The notes under the pieces were generated by a model that saw nothing but the letters and a program-made list of their open reading frames with translations, made no database searches and was not told where the DNA came from. The translations under genes were made by a program, and so were the position numbers. Positions 31,686-43,955 of a DNA stretch of 64,000 nucleotides are shown here, piece by piece. The DNA comes from Chara braunii (lineage: Eukaryota > Streptophyta > Charophyceae > Charales > Characeae): assembly GCA_003427395.1 (NCBI GenBank), contig BFEA01000866.1:213981-277980 (forward strand). The letters run 5' to 3'. How positions within the stretch are numbered: the stretch's first letter is position 1; each line of letters opens with the position of its first letter.

Positions 31686-34600
31686 ATTTCCTCTATGTTT
31701 AGTGGAAATCCAATTCATCACCAAAGATCCAGAACGAGGCACCTATCAAGCGTTTACAATTGAAAAAAAGCTTAAAGAGGTAGATTTATTACTTTTAGTG
31801 AACCGTTTTTAACCGTGTTTATAGGCGCCAGATTTGTTGTTTATAGTGTGTCTTTGCTAGTGTGGTTGTATGGTCTTCGTTTTACCTCATATTTCATGAT
31901 AAGCACACATGATTCATACTATCCCTGGTTGTAATTAGCAGTGTCTGTGTCACTATGTACTTGGTCCCAATCTCACCCACTTTCCTTCGCGTGTATGGTA
32001 TAAGGGCTTGATTGGTAAAAGGATGAGGATCGCGTGTAGAATTGCAATACAAACAACTTTTGGCTGAGGGTCACAACAAAATTCCTCACCAAATTGGATG
32101 TAAAAAAAAAATAACGAAATCACATTAAAGAACCCTCATTTAACCGCCCCCCCTAGCGTCATTAAAAACAATTTATACCTCATTCCCCGCCTCTTGACAA
32201 CCAACCCTCAAAAAAATGAAACGAACCCGGATTTGGGTCCTCTGGGAGAGCGCAGGAAGGTAAAAAAAAAAAAAAAAAACACGTCCTGATGCCCGACATG
32301 GAATGAAAATCTTCCTAGTTTTTTTTTTTTTTTTTTTTTTTTTTATGGGACCTTTTCAGGTCCTTGTATAGTTGGGCCGCCCGGAAAAAAAAAAGTGACT
32401 CGAGCGGCCTAGATGGTAGCCTAGTTTATAACACAAAAAATAGGAACCATAGCATTTCAACCCTTCAAACTTCAGCTAAGATATGCTCTTGTACAAATAA
32501 AGAGAAAAACAATCATCCTTCCCAAAAAAATGCATATACAGGCAAATAACGAGAAAACACTATGAGGCAACTTAGCACAAAAGCTTAAAGTTGCTTGGGT
32601 GAGGCGAGGTGACAAGTGTTCCGCGTGAGGGATGGCTGTGGTCGTTGCCACGACTCAGGCACCATGTTTGTCGATGTCATTCAGCCCTGTCATCCCTAGC
32701 CATGGGGTTGTGTATTGTTATTTCTATGAAGAAATTGTGTTGGTGAGTCAGTATGACGTGTTTATAGGTAAAACTCGTTATACCTTTACAAAGCATGATT
32801 AATGCATCGATACGCATATGGACTTAGTTATAAAGCTATGTTCAACATTTTTGTGGAAACGTTTAGTTAGGCGAGAAATTTGATGAGAATAAGTTATTTT
32901 AAGCGGTGAAAGAAATGGCAAAATTAACAAGGGTGGTGAACGATCAAAATGGTGAGCGTCATTTCAATATGCATTTACGTCGTCGAGCACGATGAGTTTT
33001 TGATGAACTTTTTTTTCCTATGGTTTGGTGAAAGACTTCAGTGACTACATATTGTTTACTGTCTGGTAATGAGCTCACAAGTGTTTTGCTTTGAAGGTGA
33101 GTTTGCGAGGGCTCTACTTTGAAGAGATGCCATGCATCATTTGAATTCTCGGAATGACTTTAGTTTGTTCTATAACTCTTATTTTGTTTATGTCGTAAAT
33201 TGTGATTTTATTTCTTAATTCTGTTAGATTTTATGGGTTGAGGTTTAATCCGTTTATGCATTTTGTTCTTTAATACTTTATTTGCAGTAAGTTTCAAAAC
33301 TGTTTATAAGGATCGTTTTTATTTTGCTTTGGTCGGTGGATGATTTCCCCCCCCTCCTCTTACTTTTTCTTCTCATTTTAACTTGTTCCGGTTGATTTGT
33401 TTAAGTTTTCGTTTGAGTTACCTCTTACTGCAAGTATTGAAGGTTGCAAGATTAGAAAAAAAGTATAATGTTAGGGTTTAAAGTTTTTTTTTATTGTTTT
33501 TTTGTCTAACCATTAATTTTTAATTCAGTTGAGGCACTTCTTGTTTTTCCCCGAGTTGGTAGATATAACATTTGATATTTTTGTTGCCGACTTTGTTAAA
33601 TATTTGACAATAGAAACTTGGTCACTTTTGTCATGGTTACGAGGATAGAGACGTAGATGTGTATACAGAATCATGATGGGTGTGGAGGGTTAAACGCTTA
33701 TTTTTTATTTTGCCTCTTTTGCTTTCTCATACCCTCCATATAGTGTATTTTGTGTCTTGAGAAATTGATATTCTGTTTTAGTGTTTGTTGGTATATTTGT
33801 ATGAGTTTCCTTAACTACATGTAACATGAATACTGAAAGAGAGTGGGTTTCATGATTTACAAAATAAGTTGTGATGATCTCAGTAATGGGTTTATCTTCG
33901 TTGTACGTTAGTTTTCAATATCTTAAAGAGAGTCGAGTGTGTGGGTATGTTGCCTGTAAGTTCAAAGAAAAATTTGAGTTGTTGCTTGAAGTTAATGTAA
34001 ACCTTATACTGTGAGATGATAAATTTTGCGAGATATCATCGNTTTTTGATACCTTGAAGAAAATTTGTGTCTTTACCATGGGCGAAACTTGTTTGGATAC
34101 AAGGAACGTGCAATAGCGAATTCGTTAAAAATAAATCGGGCGTCAACTTCAAAAGTGAGCGAGGGATTGTGGATATGTGTTGCTTACTCCTCGACGTTGG
34201 TATGGTATCCTCCGTCGAATATTTTTTATTGGTTAAGGAGTGAACATTATTAAAGATTTTGTTTAAATTGTGGTAAACAGTTGTTTGTGTTGTGCGTTGT
34301 ACGTCTCCTTGATTTGCTCGGTGTCGAGGTTGGAGCTTCAGATAACTATTTTGGAACAAAAAATTGAAGAGGGTTGTGAAATGACAAAGTACTTCATGCG
34401 ACTCGACTGTTATGAGGGTATAATATTTTTTTGGTCTGAGGGATTGTTATATCTAAGCCCCTTGATTTGTTCAGAGTTTTTCTCAAAGTTAGGAATGAAA
34501 ATTGACATCGTTGTTTTGGGTTTGAAAACTAATATAATTTAATGAAGTGACAACATAATGTTAGTTTCAACGAGTTACGATTGCGACGAAGTATTAGACT

Positions 34601-34997
34601 GTGATTTTAAAACACCTATTGAAGTTTCGTTACTATTCGTCTCTTTCATCCAAATTATGAGGATCGTGAATCCAACCAAAGTTAGTGTAATAGATTCTTG
34701 TACCACTTCGATTCGGTCGGTTGGGAAGTCGATAATGAAAATTTTAGGATTCATATCATGTGCGAGACTTTTTATTTTGATGGATTAAAGTAGTAAGGAT
34801 GTAAAAATATAGGTTTCAAGTATACTTTTATCATAATTGGTGTCCAGATATACTAATGGTCATTAAGATTGTATATATAGAGGCGGGGCTCTGAACTCCG
34901 GATAAGGCAGGGCAACATGGTTGTCCCTCGTTTTGGTGATTGTTAATGTAATTCGCCTTTGACATTTGTTGTGATAATAGAAGTGCAATTTTAAAGA

Positions 34998-35020
34998 GGG
35001 GGGGGGGGGGGGGGGGGGGG
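34998..35020. repeat. Poly-G run of 23
   Basis: Uninterrupted guanine tract; the same site in duplication copy 2 (40796-40810) has 15. Confidence 0.95.
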
Positions 35021-36443
35021 AGGTGGAACTTCACACCTAAAAAGTAAATTTTAGTAATATCCTCTTTAATCTACAAAATAATTTCCCTCCCTTGCACCCT
35101 ATGCCTAGGATTTTACTATAACTTGAAACGGGTCTCATGCCTCAAACTCATATAAATCATAGCAATTGTTTTTCGTACTCAAGGACCAACTAGCCTTAAT
35201 ACGCTCCTCAACTAGAGTTTTATGATGATAACAAATAATCAATTGAATAAAAAAAACTAAGAACCCAAAACATCGCACAAATCCCGAAATATACCAGATT
35301 AAAATAATCAAACGAACGCACAAAAATATGCAATGAAGTATCAACTAAAGACTTATAAACCATATGTTCGACAAGTCACTTAAAAAATTAGCTCCTTACT
35401 CTAAAACAACTGTCAAAACTATCGTCACCACAACCATAAGTACAACGTACATCCTACCGGACATGAGTGTCTTCAATATTTTTGATGCAAAGTTTGAAAT
35501 TATCAATTCATTATCATTAACAAAAATATTTAAGGTCGAACATGAAGACGAAAAAAAAAAACTATCACAAAATTCACCACATTCATAACAAAGCATTAAA
35601 AAAAAAAAAAATGCTACAAACTAAAACCGAATGCAATAATTCTGAAAAAAAAAACATATTAATTTTCACAAAATTTTATAGCGAGTAACAAAAATATCAC
35701 GTACCCTACGAAGACGAAAAATCAATTAGCCCTAGTTCATTAAACCCCTAATTTTCACCAAATTAAACGAATCATAAACTAAACACTACGCAATAACAAA
35801 AACAACACCAGATTATATTTCCCCAACGAGCATTTTACATTCCATACGGTATCGAAGAGTGAAAATCAATAATAAAAAATTGGGCTTACAAATTTAATAC
35901 AGTTATAAACTTTAGTTATGTATTTAACACTCGTGGTTAACATTTGTTGTCATTTTCTAGGATTTTTTCACCGAAACTGCTATATTTTTCGTATTTTTTT
36001 TTTTTATCGGATATGTATCTGCTTTATGATACTCTTATATTTAAGTTTGTTGTATTTGGACTAGTAACGAAAAAGTTGGCAAAAACACTAAATTCAAAAG
36101 ACGTTTTGGCGAACTTTGAAAATTACTTTGAATAGGGTTTTAAAATGTTGTTGAGTGTTTTGTTTTTCATTATTTTTTGTCTGTCACTTTTTTTATGTTT
36201 GGATAATGAGCCTGCATAGTTTGTTAGTAAATTTTTCGACGACATTGCTTGTACTGATACGGTGAAAACCCTTGAATTTTTATCTTTTAATGATCATCTC
36301 TCGTCTTTAATCGATCCAGACTTGCAAACAACATCAGTGTTGAAACAACTTTTTATACAACACCCGTCATAAAAAACGAAGCACACAAAAGGTTCACATC
36401 GTACCACAACTCATAACAAAAGAGGAATTACGAAAATCATGAA

Positions 36444-36672
36444 CCGGCAGATATACTCCCAGGGCTCTGAAAAATCTTTAATTCGGAGCTCACGGCGAAG
36501 GCAGTTCACCGTTCAGGGAATCTCCCAGCGTGCCGACGTGTTCCTGTCAATCCGGTGCATGTGCCCTGCAATCACAACACTTTTCAGGGTCTTACTGCCC
36601 CACGACCGATACGATTCTTCTTTCTTGAACTCGAGAATCTCTTAGTTCCAAAGGGATCTCTAAGAATCTCTG
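36444..36672 (-). pseudogene. Fragment of the Penelope-like element, 3' coding end
   Basis: Nearly identical to about 43860-44085, the end of the reverse transcriptase thumb of the element at 43-48 kb. It sits exactly between the two copies of the segmental duplication. The TGA at 36513-36515 corresponds to the TGA at 43952-43954 in the larger copy, supporting that one as an ancestral (possibly true) stop. Confidence 0.8.
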
Positions 36673-36690
36673 AGGTCTCCTTCGACACAT

Positions 36691-36969
36691 CTATAACACA
36701 ATGCAGTTAACGAGGAATACAGCGCCCAGCGCTCCTATGCTATTAGGAGCGGCGCTGTGAGTAAGAGTGGGAATGTCACTAACAACTATGGGAACGCGTC
36801 TGAGAGGATCAAGGATGCACTGCGTCATGTCTGCATGTTCTGCAAATTGCAAAAGGAGAGATTCTATAGGCGTGCAACTGTTTGGGCCACCATAGTCTTT
36901 GCTATCGTGTTGGTCTACATAGTTACTTGAATGGGCGGATGGCCAGCCCAACAGTCTTTCATCTGCCAT
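36691..36969 (-). CDS. Unrecognised open frame, second copy
   Basis: Counterpart of 31073-31411 with 92 open codons starting 'MADERLLGWPSAHSSNYVD'. It has the same stop position. Coding status doubtful for the reasons given there. Confidence 0.2.
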   Translation of the reverse strand: MADERLLGWPSAHSSNYVDQHDSKDYGGPNSCTPIESLLLQFAEHADMTQCILDPLRRVPIVVSDIPTLTHSAAPNSIGALGAVFLVNCIVL

Positions 36970-37302
36970 TTCGTCAAAATAGGCTTTTTTCTTTTTTGAA
37001 CGAAATTCAAATTGAGTTTTTTGGTTGAAAACTCATCTAAATTTGTCGTTCTTGAGAGTCCGACGTTTTTAAAACGTTGGACCCTCTGGATGTATGTGAA
37101 TCAAGCTTGAGACTAGATACATCCCGACGGCCCCCCCTGGATGTATATGGTCTCAAGCTAAGTTCACATACATCCAGAGGGTCCGACATTTTTAAAACGC
37201 CGGAACCTCAAAAGCAACAAATTTGGACGAGTTTTTGACCAAACATATCGGTTTCAATTTCGTTCAAAAAATAAAAAATGTCCATTTTGACGAAATGGTA
37301 GT
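36963..37302. mobile_element. Foldback MITE, second copy
   Basis: Inverted arms as at 31344-31685, carried along by the segmental duplication. Confidence 0.8.
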
Positions 37303-39573
37303 TATTTCCTCTATGTTTCGTGGAAATTCAATTCATGATCAAAGATCTAAGAACGAGGCACGTATCAAGTATTTGCAATTGAAAAAAAACTTAAAGAGAT
37401 AGATTTATTACTTTTAGTGAACTTTTTTTAACGGTGTTTATAGGCGCGAGATTTGTTGTTTATAGTGTGTCTTTGCTAGTGTGGTTGTATGGTCTTCGTT
37501 GTACCTCATATTCCAATAGAAGCATACATGATTCATACTATCCCTGGTTGTAATTAGCAGTATATGTGTCACTCTGTACTTGGTCCCAATCTCACCCACT
37601 TTCCTTCGCGTGTATGGTATAAGGGCTTGATTGGTAAAAGGATGAGGATCGCGTATAGAATTGCAATACAAAAAACTTTTGGATGAGGGTCACATCAAAA
37701 TTCCTCACCAAATTGGATGTAAAAAAAAAAATAACGAAATCACATTAAAGAACCCTCATTTAACCGCCCCCACTAGCGCCGTTAAAAACAATTTATACCT
37801 CATTTGCCCCCCCTTGACAGCCAACTCTTTAAAAAATGAAACGAACCCGGATTTGGGTCCTCAAGGAGAGNGTAGGAAGGTAAAAAAAAAAAAAAAAAAA
37901 AAAACGTCCTGATGCCCGACATGGAATGAAATCTTCCTAGTTTTTTTTCCTTTTTTATTTTTTTATTTTTTTTGTTGGGACCTTTTCTGGTCCTTGTATA
38001 GTTGGGCCGCCCGGGAAAAAAAAAATGACTCGAGCGGCCCGAATGGTAGCCTAGTTTATGACACAAAAAATGGGAACAATAACATTTCAACCCTTCAAAC
38101 TTAAGCTAAGATATGCTCTTGTAGAAATAAAGAGAAAAATAATCATCCTTCCTCAAAAAATGCATATACGGGCAAGTAACGAGAAAACACTATGTGGCAA
38201 CTTAGCACAAAAGCTTGAAGTTGCTTGGGTGAGGCGAGGTGGCAAGTGTTCCGCGTGAGCGATGGCTGTGGTCGTTGCCACGACTCAGGCACCATGTTTG
38301 TCGATGTCATTCCGCCCTGTCGTCCCTAGCCATGGGGTTGTGTATTGTTATGTTCTATGAAGAAATTGTGTGGGTGAGTTGGTATGACGTGTTTGTAGGT
38401 AAAACTCGTTATTCCTTTACAAAGCCTGATTAACGCATCGATACGCATATGGACTTAGTTATAAAGCTATGTTTAACATTTTTGTGGAAATGTTGAGTTA
38501 GGCGAGAAATTTGATGAGAATAAGTTATTTTAAGCGGTGAAAAAATAACAAAATTGATAGGGGTGGTGAACGATCAAAATTGTGAGCGTCATTTCAATAT
38601 GCATTTACGTCGTCGAGCACGATGAGTTTTTGATGAACTATTTTTTTTTCTATGGTTTGGTGAAAAACTTCGGTAACTACATATTGTTTACTGTCTGGTA
38701 ATGAGCTCACAAGTGTTTTGCTTTGCAGGTGAGCTTGCGAGTGCTCTACTTTGAAGAGATGCCATGCACCATTTGAATTTTCGGAATGACTTTAGTTTGT
38801 TCTATAACTCTTATTTTGTTTATGTCGTAAATTGTGATTTTATTTCTTAATTATGTTATATTTTATATTTCGTTTATATATGAAGTGACTCATGGTTTGA
38901 GGTTTAATCCATTTATCCATTTTGTTCTTCAATACTCTATTTGCAGTAAGTTTCAAAACTGTTTATAAGGATCGTTTTTATTTTGCTTTGGTCGGTGGAT
39001 GATTCCCCCCCCCCCCCTCCTCTTACTTTTTCTTCTCATTTTAACTTGTTCCGGTAGATTTGTTTAAGTTTTCGTTTGAGTTACCTCTTACTGCAAGCAT
39101 TGAAGGTTGCTAGATTGAAAAAAAAGTATAATATTGGGGGTTTAAGTTTTTTTTTATTGTTTTATTGTTTAATCATTAATTTTTAATTCAGTTGAGGCAC
39201 TTCTTGTTTTTCTCCGAGTTGGTAGATATAACATTTCATATTTTTTTTGCCAACTTTGTTAAATATTTGACAATAAAAACTTTGTCACTTTTGTCATGGT
39301 TACGCGGATAGAGACGTAGATGTGCATACAAAATCATGATGGGTGTTGAGGGTTAAACGCTTATTTTTTATTTTGCCTCTTTTGCTTTCTCATACCCTCC
39401 ATATAGTGTATTTTGTGTCTTGACAAATTGATACTCTGTTTTAGTGTTTGTTGTTATATTTGTATGAGTTTCCTTAACTACATGTAACATGAATACTGAA
39501 AGAGAGTGGGTTTCATGATTTACAAAATAAGTTGTGATGATCTCAGTAATGGGTTTATCTCCGTTGTACGTTG

Positions 39574-39809
39574 GTTTTCAATATCTTAAAGAGAGTCGAG
39601 TGTGTGGGTATGTTGCCTGTAAGTTCAAAGAAAAATTTGAGTTGTTGCTTGAAGTTAATGTAAACCTTATACCTGTCTCTTATACACATCTAGATGTGTA
39701 TAAGAGACAGGTTTTCAATATCTTAAAGAGAGTCGAGTGTGTGGGTATGTTGCCTGTAAGTTCAAAGAAAAATTTGAGTTGTTGCTTGAAGTTAATGTAA
39801 ACCTTATAC
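39574..39809. other. Adapter junction with false 99-bp repeat (assembly artefact)
   Basis: 39673-39710 is CTGTCTCTTATACACATCT joined to its reverse complement AGATGTGTATAAGAGACAG. This is the 38-bp junction of a Tn5 mosaic-end mate-pair library. Bases 39574-39672 and 39711-39809 on either side are the same 99 bp, present once at the matching place in copy 1 (about 33913-34010). Translations across it give the well-known false peptide ending 'YTHLDVYKRQ'. Confidence 0.98.
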
Positions 39810-40795
39810 TGTGAGATGATAAATTTTGCGAGATATCATCGNTTTTTGATACCTTGAAGAAAATTTGTGTCTTTACCATGAGCGAAACTTGTTTGGATAC
39901 AAGGAACGTGCAATAGCGAATTCGTTAAAAATGAATCGGGCGTCAACTTCAAAAGTGAGCGAGGGACTGCGGATATGTGTTGTTTACTCCTCGACGTTGG
40001 TATGGTATCCTCCGTCCAATATTTTTTATTGGTTAGGGAGTGAACATTGTTAAAGATTTTGTTTAAATTGTGGTAAACAGTTGTTTGTGTTGTGCGTTGT
40101 ACGTCTCCTCGATTTGCTCGGTGTTGAGGTTGGAGCTTCACATGACTATTTTGGAACAAAAAATTGAAAAGGGTTGTGAAATGACAAAGTACTTCATGCG
40201 ACTCGACTGTTATGAGGGTATAATATTTTTTTGGTCTGAGGGATTGTTATATCCAAGCCCCTTGATTTGTTCAGAGTTTTTCTCAAAGTTAGGAATGAAG
40301 GTTGACATCGTTATTTTGGGTTTGAAAACTAATATAATTTAATGAAGTGACAACATAATGTTAGTTTCAACGAGTTACGATTTAGACGAAGTATTAGACA
40401 GTGATTTTAAAACACCTATTGAAGTTTCGTTACTATTCGTCTCTTTCATCTAAATTATGAGGATCGTGAATCCAACCAAAGTTGGTGTAATAGATTCTTG
40501 TACCACTTCGATTCGGTCGGTTGGGAAGTCGATAATGAAAATTTTAGGATTCATATCATATGCGAGACTTTTTTTTTTATGGATTAAAGTAGTAAGGACG
40601 TAAAAATATAAGTTTCAAGTTTACTTTTATCATAATTGGTGTCCAAATATACCAGTGGCCATTAAGATTGTATATATAGAGGCGGGGCTCTGAACTCCGG
40701 ATGAGGCAGGGCAACATGGTTGTCCCTCGTTTTTGTGATTGTTGATGTAATTCGCCTTTGACATTTGCTGTGATAATAAAGTGCAATTTTAAAGA

Positions 40796-40810
40796 GGGGG
40801 GGGGGGGGGG
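40796..40810. repeat. Poly-G run of 15
   Basis: Shorter counterpart of the 23-base run at 34998. Confidence 0.95.
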
Positions 40811-42243
40811 AGGTGAAACTTCACGGCTAAAAAGTAAATTTTAGTAATATCCTCTTTAATCTACAAAATAATTTTTCCCCCTTCCACCCTATGCCTAGGA
40901 TTTTACTATAACTTGAAACGGGTCTCATGCCTCAAACTCATATAAATCATAGCAATTGTTTTTCGTACTCAGGGACCAACTAGCCTTAATACGCCCCCCA
41001 ACGAGAGTTTTATGATGATAACAAATAATCAATTAAATAAAACAAACTAAGAACCCAAAACATCACACAAACCTCGAAATGCACCAGATTAAAATAATCA
41101 GACAAACGCACAAAAATATGCAATGAAGTATCAGCTAAAGACTTATAAACCATATGTTCGACAACTCACTTAAAGAATTAGCTCCTTACTCTAAAACAAT
41201 TGTCAAAACTATCGTCACCACAATCATAAGTACAACGTATATCCTACCGGACATGAGTGTCTTCAATATTTTTGATGCAAAGTTTGAAATTATCAATTCA
41301 TTATCATTAACAAAAATGTTTAAGGTCGAACATGAAAACGAAAAAAAAAACTATCACAAAATTCACCACATTCATAACAAAGCATTAAAAAAAAAAAAAA
41401 TGTTACAAACTAAAACCAAATGCAATAATTCTGAAAAAAAAAACATATTAATTTTCACAAAATTTTATAGCGAGTAACAAAAATACCACGTACCATACGA
41501 AAACGAAAAATCAATTAGCTCTACTTTATTAAGCCCCTGATTTTCACAAAATTAAACGAATCATAAACTAAACACTACGCAATAATAAAAAAAAACACCA
41601 GATTATATTTCCCCAACAAGCATTTTACATTCCATAGGGTATCGAAGAGAGGGAATCAATAATAAAAAATCGGACCTACAAATTTAATACAATTATAAAC
41701 TTTAGTTATGTATTTAACCCTCGTGGTGAACATTTGGTGTCATCTTCTAGAAATTTTTCACCAAAACTGCTATATTTTCCGTATTTTTTTTTTTTTTTAA
41801 TCGGATATGTATCTGCTTTATGATACACTTGTATTTAATTTTGTTGTATTTGGACCAGTAAGGAAGAAGTTGGCAAAAACATTAAATTCAAGAAACGTTT
41901 TGCTGAACTCTGAAAATTACTTTGCATAGGATTTTATAGTGTTGTTGAGTGTTTTGTTTTTCATTATTTTTTGTCTGTTACTTTTTTATGTTTGGATTAT
42001 GAGCCTTAATAGTTTGTTAGTAAATTTTTCGACGACATTGCTTGTACTGAAACGGTGAAAACACTTGAATTTTTTATCTTTCAATAACTATCTCTCGTCT
42101 TTAATCGATCTAGACCTGCAAACAACATCAGTGTTGAAACAACTCTTTATACAACATCCGTCATAAAAAATGGAGCACACAAAAGGTTCACATCGTGCCA
42201 CAACTCATAACAAAAGAGAAATTACGAATTACAAAATCATGAA

Positions 42244-42811
42244 GAAATGTTTACGGCCACACCATATCATTTTAAAACGTTTGTTCAAACAATACACCAC
42301 AAAAAAGTAGAAGTTAAAAATAACATCGTATAAAATATGCCACGAAAATACGAACCCCCCACATCGGGATGGAAGCAACGCTATGGCATGACCAGATTGG
42401 ACTTCTTACAACACATTTGAAGAACTACCACGCAAAAAACCTTGAATTTTTTTTCTTCTCGCTAGACAGAACTGACTTTGTGCTCCTGTCTAAATTTCTC
42501 AATTCGTGAAAGCGGATCTAACATCTTTTTTAAAAATTTGTAATCGAACATGTTTGTTACGACACTCCAGAGAAGCTAAACGTCGATCTCACAGAGTGAG
42601 AAAACTTACAAAAACATTCACGAACGAAAAAAGAAAAATGATGAAGACCGAAGTCTCAATTAGTTGCAACTAAACCTTATGTAGCCTAATATCACTGTAA
42701 ACAACCACCTACAAAAATGTGATAAAATCATACCTCAATCAACTTGTATGTTAGTGACACTGATGTAAAAAAATAACACTATCATTGTTTCCACATGCTG
42801 CCCCAACAAGT
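42244..42811. other. AT-rich unassigned stretch
   Basis: No gene or element end recognised between the segmental duplication and the left direct repeat of the Penelope-like element. Confidence 0.4.
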
Positions 42812-43485
42812 CTTGAGTATAGACAGTATGATACACTTCATTCAAAAAACGCCAAACGTGCACATAATGTAGTATTAACACTATACGTCACGACAGAAAG
42901 AGAATACGTCACGACGCAAAGAGCAATGATACAAAGAGTAAATACATTCAATCAATCCAGAAAAGTGGATCCCCGACCGGTTTCGATCGCCTCCCGACGA
43001 TCGTCCTCAGGGGGGTTCTTCCTCCTGACAATCCCTGCAAACCCTTCCCACCACCAACCCGCCTCCGCTGCACCATCGGCATCCCGGAAATGTCGACTGC
43101 ACCGTCGGTCCCGGAGAGAGACAAAATGTTTACTCGTCATTGCTTATGTAGTCGTTGGTTCTGCGCAGATTCCCAGGTACCTAAAGTAAGGCCCTGACAC
43201 AACAAGGCAACGACGGGCCCCTTCCAACAGATTAGGTAGGTCCTAATCCCGGGGTGCTAAAAAAAGCAACAAAAACAAAATGTGGTCGGTCTTCGTACTT
43301 CTTGCTGCACACAAACACAAGAACAACTATAACAGCTACATCAGTAGTTCCCTGGTCCGAGCTACCCACCTACGACCTATAAGTGGAGGGGTATCGGACG
43401 CAACTACCACACGAAAGTATCGGGTAAACGAAGTTGGAAAGAACAACGTGGTCCTGCCTCAAATAACCCTGTCCACTGGTACAAT
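42812..43485 (-). repeat. Left direct repeat (pseudo-LTR) of the Penelope-like element
   Basis: Aligns with 48316-48987 from CTTGAGT-TAGACAGT to CTTGTCCACTGGTACAAT-like ends, with roughly one difference per ten bases by eye plus small indels. Shared blocks include GCCTCCCGACGATCGTCCTC. Confidence 0.9.
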
Positions 43486-43660
43486 GAACTATCCAACCTG
43501 GTACTTTTGACGCGCGCTATGATCCAGCCTCCAAACACCCTGTCCACTGGTACAATAAACTACCCAAACTGGTACAACGCACTGTCCGACGAAAACTTTG
43601 GTCCTACCTCCAATGACCCTGTCCACAGGTACAGCGAGTTCTTCAAACTGGTTTATCACA
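43465..43660. repeat. Tandem repeat of 70-80 bp at the element's 3' side
   Basis: CCCTGTCCACTGGTACAAT and its variants recur at about 43468, 43538 and 43617, each followed by an AACTGGT-like block. Confidence 0.7.
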
Positions 43661-43699
43661 AAACCAAAATGTGGGACCAAACCAAACCCAACTAATCCT

Positions 43700-43955
43700 A
43701 AGCTGAAATCGAATCAGACATGAACCGGCAGACATACTCCCCGGGCTCTAGTTTCTCACAAGCAAAACGTTTTAGAACCCGTAAGAACAAGTTCCTGCCC
43801 GGTTGATGTCTTACTCGCTATGATCAAGCTCCTAGGGCTCTGAAAAATCTTTAATTCGGAGCTCACGGCGAAGGCAGTTGAACCGGCAGACATACTCCCA
43901 GGGCTCTGAAAAATCTTTAATTCGAAGCTCACGGCGAAGGCAGTTCACCCTTCAG
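43700..43955 (-). repeat. Scrambled short duplications of the element's 3' coding end
   Basis: The block GGCTCTGAAAAATCTTTAAT with GAGCTCACGGCGAAGGCAGT occurs at about 43836 and again at about 43902. A piece of the RT region (TCCTGCCCGGTTGATGTC, also at 44262) is present at 43793. This indicates local rearrangement or template switching. Confidence 0.75.

Larger units (their letters stand above)
30314..32432. mobile_element. hAT-like element, 2.1 kb, with perfect 8-bp target duplication
   Basis: Ends CTAGGGTAC (30322) and GGTAGCCTAG (ending 32424). The flanking octamers are both TTTATAAC. The subterminal blocks (CCCGGCCG plus poly-A on the left, GGGCCGCCCGG on the right) match the 254-bp element at 16768. 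Inside are a foldback MITE (31344-31685), a minus-strand open frame (31073-31411) and poly-A/poly-T tracts at 32262 and 32321. I recognise no hAT transposase, so it appears non-autonomous with captured DNA. Confidence 0.8.
31055..36443. repeat. Tandem segmental duplication, copy 1 (5.4 kb)
   Basis: Starts AGGTCTCCTTCGAC and ends AAAATCATGAA. It aligns along its length with 36673-42243 with scattered substitutions and small indels. It begins inside the 2.1 kb hAT-like element, so duplication occurred after that insertion. From 32650 to 36440 it is AT-rich, with only short open frames whose changes between copies are mostly non-synonymous; I see no gene there. Confidence 0.93.
36673..42243. repeat. 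Tandem segmental duplication, copy 2
   Basis: Counterpart of 31055-36443. It includes the right end only of the hAT-like element (ending 38054). It is lengthened by a 137-bp artefact (adapter junction plus repeated host sequence, 39673-39809). An N at 39842 matches an N at 34042 in copy 1. Confidence 0.93.

Noticed and set aside
39534-39800. Open frame across 39534-39800 containing a repeated peptide.
   Set aside because: It crosses the library adapter junction; the peptide from the adapter and the repeat are artefacts.
34270-40342. A 90-codon open frame at 34270-34542 and its counterpart at 40070-40342 looked like a conserved small gene.
   Set aside because: By eye eight changes between copies alter the protein and about one is silent, so there is no sign of selection. 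No motif is visible and the DNA is AT-rich throughout.
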